This document shows, in pieces, positions 1 to 5,400 of a stretch of DNA of 5,879 nucleotides. The position numbers and the translations under genes are program-made. The stretch is from an uncultured Collinsella sp. (GTDB lineage Bacteria; Actinomycetota; Coriobacteriia; Coriobacteriales; Coriobacteriaceae): contig URRJ01000111.1 in NCBI GenBank assembly GCA_900550205.1, positions 1-5,879 of the forward strand, written 5' to 3'. Each line of letters starts with the position of its first letter. The first letter of the stretch is position 1. The notes beneath the pieces were generated by a model that did no database searches, was not told where the DNA came from, and saw nothing but the letters and a program-made list of their open reading frames with translations.

Positions 1-1
1 C

Positions 2-790
2 CGCGTGGCCAGCGGCCGCTACATCGCTGTGGTGGAAGAGCGCCAGCTGGAGCAGTTCGCCAAGCGCGGCTACGACGTGACCGTCTATGAGGCGAGCGAT
101 CATCTGGGCGGCCAGATTGTGCTGGCGGCCGCACCTCCGCGCAAGGATGAGATCATGCGCTCGGTCGAGTACTACGAGAAGATTCTGCCTGGCCTGGGCG
201 TGAAGGTTGAGCTCAACCATGTCGCTACTGCTGAGGACCTCAACGCTGCCGACGCCGCGATTGTGGCCGTGGGCGCGCACGACGTGGTCATCCCCGTTCC
301 GGGTGCCGACTCGGACAAGGTCGTCTCGAGCTGGGACGTGCTGGCCGGCAAGGTGGAGCTCAGTGGGCGCGTCGCCGTCATTGGCGGTGGCCTGGTGGGC
401 ACCGAGACTGCCGAGTACCTGCTGCAGCGCGGCTGCGAGGTGGCGATCGTGGAGATGCTCGACAAGATTGCCGCGGGCGAGTCCGAGACCATTCTGCCGC
501 TGATTATGAGCGATTTTGCAGAGCACAACGTGGAGCAGCACGTGAAGACCCGTCTAACCGCCGTTACCGACGAGGGCGTGGAGGCTATTCGTACTGCCGA
601 AGACGGCACCGAGGAGCCGGTGAAGATTGCCTGCGATTACGTGGTGATGGCCGTGGGCTCCAAGGCCAACGCGTTTGACCTGGACGGCGTGACGGTGCCC
701 GTGACCTGTGTGGGCGACTGCTCGGGCGAGCGCACCGCCGACATCGCGAGCGCCATTCGCACGGCATATCACGCGGCCAACGAGCTGTAG
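2..790 (+). CDS. FAD/NAD(P)-binding oxidoreductase, C-terminal part (old yellow enzyme / 2-enoate reductase type), 5'-partial
   Basis: The frame is open from base 2 to TAG at 788-790, so the gene enters from the left; the GTG at base 5 is probably not the real start. Residue numbers below count from that GTG. The protein matches the C-terminal dinucleotide-binding half of NADH:flavin oxidoreductase/2-enoate reductase proteins (relatives include the BaiCD/BaiH bile-acid reductases and 2,4-dienoyl-CoA reductase). Visible features: YEASDHLGGQI at 28-38, the FAD-side segment after the first Rossmann strand; a complete NAD(P)H Rossmann motif VIGGGLVGTE at 125-134 with an acidic residue (E150) ending the second strand; and CVGDC around 235-239, the late FAD-contacting GD motif. 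The usual N-terminal FMN/Fe-S TIM barrel would lie upstream. Oddity: the first FAD motif (GxGxxG) expected near residues 10-17 is not readable in this frame. The substrate cannot be told. A terminator follows, so it is the last gene of its transcript. Confidence 0.85.
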   Translation, partial: RVASGRYIAVVEERQLEQFAKRGYDVTVYEASDHLGGQIVLAAAPPRKDEIMRSVEYYEKILPGLGVKVELNHVATAEDLNAADAAIVAVGAHDVVIPVPGADSDKVVSSWDVLAGKVELSGRVAVIGGGLVGTETAEYLLQRGCEVAIVEMLDKIAAGESETILPLIMSDFAEHNVEQHVKTRLTAVTDEGVEAIRTAEDGTEEPVKIACDYVVMAVGSKANAFDLDGVTVPVTCVGDCSGERTADIASAIRTAYHAANEL

Positions 791-861
791 TTAACTTCGC
801 GGCCAGGCGGGGCGGTAGCACGGATCTGCCTCGCCCGACTGCGTCCCATGGGGTGTCAACC

Positions 862-901
862 GGGGCGGGGTCTGCAAGCGCAGCAGGTCCCGCCCTTTTT
901 G
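862..901 (+). terminator. Rho-independent terminator after the oxidoreductase gene
   Basis: GGGCGGG at 863-869 pairs perfectly with CCCGCCC at 889-895, with an inner CTGC/GCAG stem (872-875 with 880-883), and a run of five T follows at 896-900, then GTTTT. This is a strong intrinsic terminator for plus-strand transcription, 70-110 bases after the stop codon. A second, weaker hairpin lies just upstream (GGCGGGG 806-812 with CCTCGCC 829-835) but has no T-run and may only be transcript-end structure. Confidence 0.85.
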
Positions 902-1060
902 TTTTGCTCCGGTGGAGGGCAGTGCGCGGTAATCATGAGGAGTGAGGACATCTACTACCTTGCAGGCCACTCAAAATTATTGGGGGAGGGGTTAATAATT
1001 ATATCCTCTATACCAAAAGACATAAAGAGATGCCAATTTTGGTGACAAGCGAATGACGAT

Positions 1061-1077
1061 TAGCTGCGAGTCAGCTA
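1061..1077. repeat. 17-bp inverted repeat (6-bp arms, 5-nt spacer)
   Basis: TAGCTG (1061-1066) and CAGCTA (1072-1077) are perfect inverted copies around CGAGT. The layout, short arms with a five-base spacer, is the same as that of the element at 1154-1172, but the arm sequences differ. It could be a protein-binding site or a small RNA hairpin. No T-run follows, so it is not a terminator. Confidence 0.4.
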
Positions 1078-1153
1078 CCAGCGTAAATAATCGATAAAGA
1101 AACGTCGTAAATTGGTGCCAAATGCCCAGATAACGCCGCGTCTATTTTAATTA

Positions 1154-1188
1154 ACTGTTTTGAGCAAACAGTAAAATGCTACTATCTA
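1154..1188 (+). promoter_or_regulatory. Putative promoter with overlapping operator-like palindrome, for the HTH gene
   Basis: ACTGTTT (1154-1160) and AAACAGT (1166-1172) form a perfect 7-bp inverted repeat with a five-base spacer, typical of a dimeric repressor site. A candidate -35 (TTGAGC, 1160-1165) sits inside it. Candidate -10 hexamers are TATCTA (1183-1188, 17-base spacer) or TACTAT (1180-1185, 14-base spacer). Transcription would start near 1190-1195, leaving a leader of about 45 bases before ATG 1239. Overlap of the palindrome with the -35 would allow repression, possibly by the downstream HTH protein itself. The hexamers match consensus only moderately. Confidence 0.35.
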
Positions 1189-1238
1189 ACTTGCACGTAA
1201 GAAAGCAGATTAACGGTTAAGGCTAAGAAGTGGCAGGT

Positions 1239-1634
1239 ATGTCGGAAGCAACTAGGACTCGCACGCATGCGCCCGAGGTTAGGCAGCGCGCCGTCGAGAT
1301 CCTCCAAGAGGGGGTCGGTCACCGCGCCCTCGCCGCAAAGCTTGGCATTCCCCAGGCCACGGCTCGTCAGTGGGCCCGCGCATATGCCGTGGGCGGTGCC
1401 GACGCCGTGCTCAATGCGGGCGCTCGCCATCACACCTATTCGTACGACGTAAAGCTCGCCGTGGTTAAGGACCGTCTGGAAAACGGTCTGACGGTTCGCG
1501 AAGCCATGATCAAGTATAAGATTCCAAGCGAGTCTTCGGTTAAGGCCTGGTGCCGCCAGTATCGCGAGAGCGGTGAGTCCGCACTGGTCGATAAGCCGCG
1601 GGGTCGCAAGCCGCGCGTTAAGCAGGCAGAGTAG
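1239..1634 (+). CDS. Double helix-turn-helix protein, IS3/IS150 OrfA (InsJ)-like, orphan
   Basis: From ATG 1239 this is a 131-residue soluble protein. An in-frame GTG at 1230 would add three residues (AAGG lies at 1219-1222); I prefer the ATG, though its Shine-Dalgarno (AGAAG, 1226-1230) is weak. It contains two homologous helix-turn-helix modules: residues about 13-52 (VRQRAVEIL, then ALAAKLGIPQATARQWARAY) and about 70-110 (VKLAVVKDRL, then AMIKYKIPSESSVKAWCRQY). A basic tail, KPRGRKPRVK, resembles an AT-hook. This tandem arrangement with the W-x-x-x-Y recognition-helix ending is typical of the OrfA DNA-binding protein of IS3/IS150-family elements. The DDE integrase partner OrfB does not follow: the gene ends in its own terminator and the next 250 bases are noncoding. 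It may be a domesticated DNA-binding regulator or a remnant of an insertion sequence. The family call is solid; its present role is unknown. Confidence 0.75.
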   Translation: MSEATRTRTHAPEVRQRAVEILQEGVGHRALAAKLGIPQATARQWARAYAVGGADAVLNAGARHHTYSYDVKLAVVKDRLENGLTVREAMIKYKIPSESSVKAWCRQYRESGESALVDKPRGRKPRVKQAE

Positions 1635-1668
1635 CAAGAGGGTGCGCCCACGAGGCGCATTTTTCTTG
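1635..1668 (+). terminator. Rho-independent terminator after the HTH gene
   Basis: TGCGCC (1643-1648) pairs with GGCGCA (1654-1659) around a CACGA loop, followed by a run of five T (1660-1664). An outer arm CAAGA (1635-1639) can also pair with TCTTG (1664-1668). It begins directly after the stop codon and separates the HTH gene from the hydrogenase operon. Confidence 0.85.
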
Positions 1669-1857
1669 CCGCGCCAACTTTTCGAACCGCCGCGAGCCTA
1701 TCGGGGCATCCTTCAACGTGGCCAATAAACCGCACACAGTGGCCCGCGCGCCCGTCGCTGCGGTAAGGAAACGTCACCCTCTACTCCAGTGCGGACAGAC
1801 TCCTTACCCTGTACGCCTAAAACTCCCCAGTTGACCGAAAACCTGCCGCCGTTGCTC
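1669..1857. other. Noncoding leader region upstream of the hydrogenase operon
   Basis: No gene is supported here. GGTAAGGA (1762-1769) and TCCTTACC (1801-1808) form an 8-bp inverted repeat with a 31-base loop. The 12-base string TCCTTACCCTGT at 1801-1812 recurs exactly at 1931-1942 inside the first hydrogenase gene. TTGACC at 1831-1836 looks like a -35 but has no -10 at the right distance (the nearest, TATAAC at 1869, is 32 bases away). No sigma-54 (GG-N10-GC) promoter was recognised. Confidence 0.4.
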
Positions 1858-1886
1858 CTCAATTGAGCTATAACGTTAAACAATTG
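1858..1886 (+). promoter_or_regulatory. Palindrome cluster with possible -10 upstream of the Ech operon
   Basis: Three symmetric elements are packed here: CTCAATTGAG (1858-1867, a perfect 10-bp palindrome), TAACGTTA (1871-1878, a perfect 8-bp palindrome) and a second CAATTG (1881-1886). The two CAATTG cores are exactly 21 bp apart, two turns of the helix, so proteins bound at both would lie on the same face. TATAAC (1869-1874), a plausible -10, lies between them; no good -35 exists 16-18 bases upstream, which would suit an activator-dependent promoter. Transcription would start near 1880, giving a leader of about 35 bases before ATG 1915. Confidence 0.35.
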
Positions 1887-1914
1887 CAGCGTTTTTGCAT
1901 GGGGGAGTGATGGT

Positions 1915-4797
1915 ATGACGCTACTGTATTTCCTTACCCTGTTTCCGCTGGTACCGGCGCTGGGCATGCTGCTCGCGCGCGGTGACCGCGCCCGCGATGC
2001 GGTGGGGCTCATAGGTTCCGGCATTATTATGGCGGTGACAGTTGTAGTCGCCGTCATGTTTTTTGGCACGGGTCCGCAGAGCTTTGAGGTTGCCCCCGGC
2101 ACCTCGCATGTGCTCTCGATCATCAGCTCCGTCATCGACGTAATTCTGTGCGCCGTCATCCTGTACAACGCGCACAAATATAAGAACGCGCTTACCACGG
2201 TGCTCGGCGTAGTCCAGCTGGTGGGTTCGCTCGCCTTTGCAGCCATGACGCTGCCCGCGGCCGAAGCCGTCACGGCGACGCCGCTCTATCTGGATTACAT
2301 GAGTGTGATCATGGTCCTCGCCGTCGGCATTGTCGGTAGCCTTATCTGTATCTACGCCTTGGGCTACATGAAGGATTTCCAAGCGCACGACGAGCACGAG
2401 GCCGCGCTGCGCGGGCAGACCGCGCCCGACCGTCGCCCGCAGTTCCTGGCGCTTATGTTCCTGTTCCTCTCGGCCATGTTCGTCATCGTGACGAGCGACA
2501 ACCTTGAGTGGCTGTTCTGCGGCTGGGAAATCACCACCGTGTGCTCGTTCCTCATGATTGGCTACACGCGCACGCCCGAGGCCATTAAAAACGCCTTCAC
2601 CCAGATCATCCTGAACATGCTGGGCGGCATCGCGTTTTTGGCGGGCCTTATGTTCCTGCACGTCAACGGCATGCCGTTGACCATCTCGGGCATGATCGAG
2701 CTTTCCGGCGCCGGAACCGCGCAATCCGCGCTGCTGGTGATGCCGGTCGTTCTGCTGTCGCTCGCCGCACTCACCAAGGCCGCACAGATGCCGTTCCACA
2801 CTTGGCTGTTGGGTGCCATGGTTGCCCCCACGCCCACGAGCGCCCTGCTGCACTCGTCCACCATGGTCAAGGCCGGCGTGTTCCTGATGGTTAAGCTGAG
2901 CCCGCTCTATGCCATCTATCCCGTGACCGGCTTTATGGTCACGAGTGTGGGTGCCATCACGTTTTTGCTCGCTGCCCTCATGGCCATCTCGCAGAGTAAC
3001 GCCAAGCGCGTGCTCGCGTACTCCACCATCTCCAACCTGGGCCTCATCAGTGCCTGCCTGGGTGTCGGCGCGCCCGAGGCCGTGTGGGCCGCCATCTTTC
3101 TGATCCTGTTCCATACGGTGGCAAAGTCGCTGCTGTTCCTGTGCGTGGGCACGGCCGAGCATCATATCGGCAGCCGCAATATCGAGGACATGGACGGTCT
3201 GTTCAGCCGCATGCCGCACCTGACGCGTCTGATGATGCTGGGCATTATGGGCATGTTTGTGGCGCCGTTTGGCATGCTCGTGTCCAAGTGGGGCGCCCTG
3301 GTGGCGTTCGCGCAGACCGGCAACGTGCTCATGATCATGGTACTTGCCTTTGGCTCGGCCGCGACGTTTTACTTCTGGGGCAAGTGGCTTGCCAAGCTTT
3401 CGGGCGTCGACCCCACGGCTCAAAACGTTGAGGTCAATGTCCATAAGACCGAATGGATGGCGCTCAACACCATCGCCGCGCTGCTGATTCTGTGCTGCGT
3501 GGCGTTCCCGGTTATCTCGAGCGGCCTGGTGTCGCCTTACTTGGCCATGGTGTTTGGCCGCGTGCCGTACGTTATTGGCAAGGACGCCATGTATCTGATG
3601 GTGGTTATCGTGGCGTTTATCGCCGTGGTGCTGCTGACGTCATTCCGCGTGAGCAACAAACCGCATGTAAACGTATATCTTTCGGGTGTGGGAACCGACA
3701 ATTACCGCCATTTCCGTGGCTCGATGGGACACGAGGTGAAGGCCGAAAAGCGCAATTGGTACTCGGAGGACGCCCTTGGCGAGAAGCGTATTGGCCCCGC
3801 GGGTAGCGTCGTGTGCTGCAGCATTATCTTGTTTGCGCTGCTGTGCTGCGCGTGGATTGGGCCCGAGCGGCTTGCCATGAGCGCGCCCTCGGTGCTGCGC
3901 GGCAAGTATTTCGAAGGCTCGGGCGTCGTGGGCATCTTTATAGGCACCGTGGCGTTTGCCTTGATTGCGCCGCTTGTGGGTGGCCTGATCGACGGCGTTG
4001 ACCGCAAACTTTCGGCCCGTATGCAGGGCCGCGTGGGCCCGCGCCTGCTGCAGCCCTTCTACGACGTTGCCAAGCTGCTGCGCAAGGCCCCTGCCAGCGT
4101 AAACACCATGGATGATACCTACATGGCGTGCGCGCTCATCTTCACCGTCGTGGGCGGCGGCATCTTTGTGTCGGGCTCCAACACGCTGCTGTGTGCCTTT
4201 ATGGTGACGCTCGCCGCGATCTTTGTGGTGCTGGCGTCCGCCTCGACGCAAAGCCCGTTTGCCCAGGTTGGCGCCGATCGTGAGTTGCTGCAGGTCATGA
4301 GTTACGAGCCCGCCGTTCTGCTGATGAGCGTGGGCCTGTATCTTGCCACCGATAGCTTCGATTCCATTGCCGTGACAGGGCAGTCAGCCCCCATCATCGT
4401 GTACAGCGCGCCCATTTTCCTTGCGCTGCTCGCGGTGCTTACCATCAAGCTGCGTAAGTCGCCGTTCGATCTTTCGTACTCGCATCACGCGCATCAGGAG
4501 ATCGTCCAGGGCGTCGCCACCGAAATGAGTGGCGGCACGCTGGCCAAGATGACCCTTATGCACTGGTGCGAGACCGTGTTGTTTTTGATGTGGGTGGGCA
4601 TGTTCTTCGTCTGGGACAACCCGGTGAGCTGGGTGGTCGCCCTGGTCGTGATGGTCGCGACGTATTTTGTCGAGGTACTGATCGATAACACCTTCGCACG
4701 CAGCACCTGGCGCAGCTGCTTTAAGCTCGGATGGGGCGTGGCGCTGGTGTATGGCCTGCTCAACCTTATGCCCATCCTCGTCGACGTGTTTATTTAG
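1915..4797 (+). CDS. echA-echB: Ech-type hydrogenase membrane subunit, EchA-EchB (NuoL-NuoH) fusion
   Basis: A 960-residue integral membrane protein, the ion-translocating arm of a group 4 (Ech-like) [NiFe] hydrogenase. ATG 1915 is preceded by GGGGGAG (1901-1907) at 7-base spacing. Residues 1-650 are an antiporter-like NuoL/EchA subunit with about 16 hydrophobic spans. They carry FCGWEITT with E205, the proton-channel motif TKAAQMPFHTWL (K288, H295), PTPTSALLHSSTMVKAG (305-321), HTVAKSLLF (K404) and PFGMLVSKW (K458). A hydrophilic stretch (578-628) and a last span (629-648) match the usual EchA end. Residues about 668-960 are a NuoH/EchB subunit with about eight spans, DRKLSARMQGRVGPRLLQPF (696-715), ELLQVMSYE (790-798) and RKSPFDLSYSHHAHQEIVQG (847-866), the histidine-rich form seen in Ech rather than complex I. 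Canonical Ech operons encode A and B separately; here no stop lies between them. M655 is the only obvious internal start near the junction and lacks a clear Shine-Dalgarno. EchC follows after 12 bases. Confidence 0.9.
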   Translation: MTLLYFLTLFPLVPALGMLLARGDRARDAVGLIGSGIIMAVTVVVAVMFFGTGPQSFEVAPGTSHVLSIISSVIDVILCAVILYNAHKYKNALTTVLGVVQLVGSLAFAAMTLPAAEAVTATPLYLDYMSVIMVLAVGIVGSLICIYALGYMKDFQAHDEHEAALRGQTAPDRRPQFLALMFLFLSAMFVIVTSDNLEWLFCGWEITTVCSFLMIGYTRTPEAIKNAFTQIILNMLGGIAFLAGLMFLHVNGMPLTISGMIELSGAGTAQSALLVMPVVLLSLAALTKAAQMPFHTWLLGAMVAPTPTSALLHSSTMVKAGVFLMVKLSPLYAIYPVTGFMVTSVGAITFLLAALMAISQSNAKRVLAYSTISNLGLISACLGVGAPEAVWAAIFLILFHTVAKSLLFLCVGTAEHHIGSRNIEDMDGLFSRMPHLTRLMMLGIMGMFVAPFGMLVSKWGALVAFAQTGNVLMIMVLAFGSAATFYFWGKWLAKLSGVDPTAQNVEVNVHKTEWMALNTIAALLILCCVAFPVISSGLVSPYLAMVFGRVPYVIGKDAMYLMVVIVAFIAVVLLTSFRVSNKPHVNVYLSGVGTDNYRHFRGSMGHEVKAEKRNWYSEDALGEKRIGPAGSVVCCSIILFALLCCAWIGPERLAMSAPSVLRGKYFEGSGVVGIFIGTVAFALIAPLVGGLIDGVDRKLSARMQGRVGPRLLQPFYDVAKLLRKAPASVNTMDDTYMACALIFTVVGGGIFVSGSNTLLCAFMVTLAAIFVVLASASTQSPFAQVGADRELLQVMSYEPAVLLMSVGLYLATDSFDSIAVTGQSAPIIVYSAPIFLALLAVLTIKLRKSPFDLSYSHHAHQEIVQGVATEMSGGTLAKMTLMHWCETVLFLMWVGMFFVWDNPVSWVVALVVMVATYFVEVLIDNTFARSTWRSCFKLGWGVALVYGLLNLMPILVDVFI

Positions 4798-4809
4798 GAG
4801 GCGGCATCC

Positions 4810-5400
4810 ATGGATCATAAAATGTCGCGCTCGCCGTGGGTTATTCATTACGACGGCTCGAGCTGCAACGGATGCGATATCGAGGTGCTGGCCTCGCTCA
4901 CGCCGCTGTTCGATGCGGAGCGCTTTGGCGTGGTCAACACCGGCAACCCCAAGCATGCGGACATCTTTTTGGTGACGGGGTCGGTCAATGCCCAGAACCT
5001 GCCCGTCGTGCGCCAGATCTACAACCAGATGCTCGAGCCCAAGTGCGTGGTGGCCTGCGGCATCTGCGCGTGTTCGGGCGGTGTATTCCGCGATGCCTAC
5101 AACGTGATCGGCGGCGTGGACCGCGCGATTCCCGTGGACGTGTACGCGCCCGGATGCGCCATTCGCCCCGAGACGGTGATCGATGCCATCGTGGAGGCGT
5201 GCGGCATTCTGGACCAGAAGGAGGCCGTGATGCGCGCCGGCGGCGATCCACTCACCGTGGGCGGTGCCGCTACCTGGGACGGTGGCGTTGAGCTGGGCGA
5301 GGATGGGTTTGTGGCTGCTGCGGGGGCCGGGGCTGACGATGCGCCTGCTGGGACGTCCGCGGCCGGCGACGCGCCCGTCGCTGCAAAGGAGGCCGAGTAA
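4810..5400 (+). CDS. echC: Ech-type [NiFe] hydrogenase small subunit (NuoB-like)
   Basis: A 196-residue cytoplasmic protein that would carry the [4Fe-4S] cluster next to the NiFe site and pass electrons to the large subunit EchE (not in the window). ATG 4810 has a strong AGGAGG (4796-4801) overlapping the previous stop, spacing 8. Predicted cluster ligands are C19 and C22 (SSCNGCDIE), C86 (GICACSGG) and C116 (YAPGCAIRPE). The CxxC spacing is that of group 4 hydrogenases; complex I NuoB has adjacent cysteines. LTPLFDAERFGVVNTGNP (30-47) and GGVDRAIPVDVY (101-112) are family hallmarks, also found in HycG/HyfI, but the short N-terminus and HTH-free context favour Ech. C79, C83, C88 and C131 are extra cysteines of unknown role. 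After about residue 135 comes an extension: a Gly-rich part, then a tail (167-196) with 13 Ala in 30 residues plus Asp/Glu, not needed for the fold. The stop overlaps the next start by one base. Confidence 0.92.
   Translation: MDHKMSRSPWVIHYDGSSCNGCDIEVLASLTPLFDAERFGVVNTGNPKHADIFLVTGSVNAQNLPVVRQIYNQMLEPKCVVACGICACSGGVFRDAYNVIGGVDRAIPVDVYAPGCAIRPETVIDAIVEACGILDQKEAVMRAGGDPLTVGGAATWDGGVELGEDGFVAAAGAGADDAPAGTSAAGDAPVAAKEAE

Larger units (their letters stand above)
906..1229. other. AT-richer noncoding gap with several short inverted repeats
   Basis: No credible gene lies between the terminator and the helix-turn-helix gene. The composition is clearly more AT-rich than the flanking genes, especially from about 971 on. 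Short symmetric elements are seen: AATTATT 975-981 with AATAATT 994-1000 around a G-rich spacer; CCAATTTTGG at 1033-1042; TAGCTG/CAGCTA at 1061-1077; TTGGTGCCAA at 1112-1121; and ACTGTTT/AAACAGT at 1154-1172. TTGGTGACA (1039-1047) and TTGGTGCCA (1112-1120) are near-identical direct copies. The region looks regulatory or like the remnant of a mobile element end; neither is proven. Confidence 0.5.

Noticed and set aside
805..846. Resemblance of GGGGCGGTAGCACGG followed by CGTCCC to a T-box antiterminator
   Set aside because: The core departs from the GGGTGGNACCGCG consensus, no Stem I or specifier loop is present (the preceding bases are coding), and no biosynthetic or tRNA-synthetase gene follows the terminator.
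848..1045. Small plus-strand open frame of 65 codons in the gap
   Set aside because: It starts inside the terminator stem, has no Shine-Dalgarno, and its composition changes abruptly through the AT-rich region; no recognisable protein.
1831..1874. Promoter pairing TTGACC (1831) with TATAAC (1869)
   Set aside because: The 32-base spacer is far too long for a sigma-70 type promoter.
1713..2273. Minus-strand open frame reaching from the leader into the first hydrogenase gene
   Set aside because: Most of it is antisense to the clear EchA coding sequence, with low-complexity Ser/Thr-rich translation and no ribosome site or domain.
1921..3444. Long minus-strand open frame (507 codons) opposite the first hydrogenase gene
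   Set aside because: Its translation is rich in His, Arg, Gln and Asp with no domain, the usual look of an antisense shadow of a GC-rich membrane-protein gene.
4810..5400. Assignment as complex I NuoB
   Set aside because: The cluster motif is CxxC as in group 4 hydrogenases rather than adjacent cysteines, and the neighbouring EchB-like sequence has the histidine-rich SHHAHQE form of Ech enzymes.
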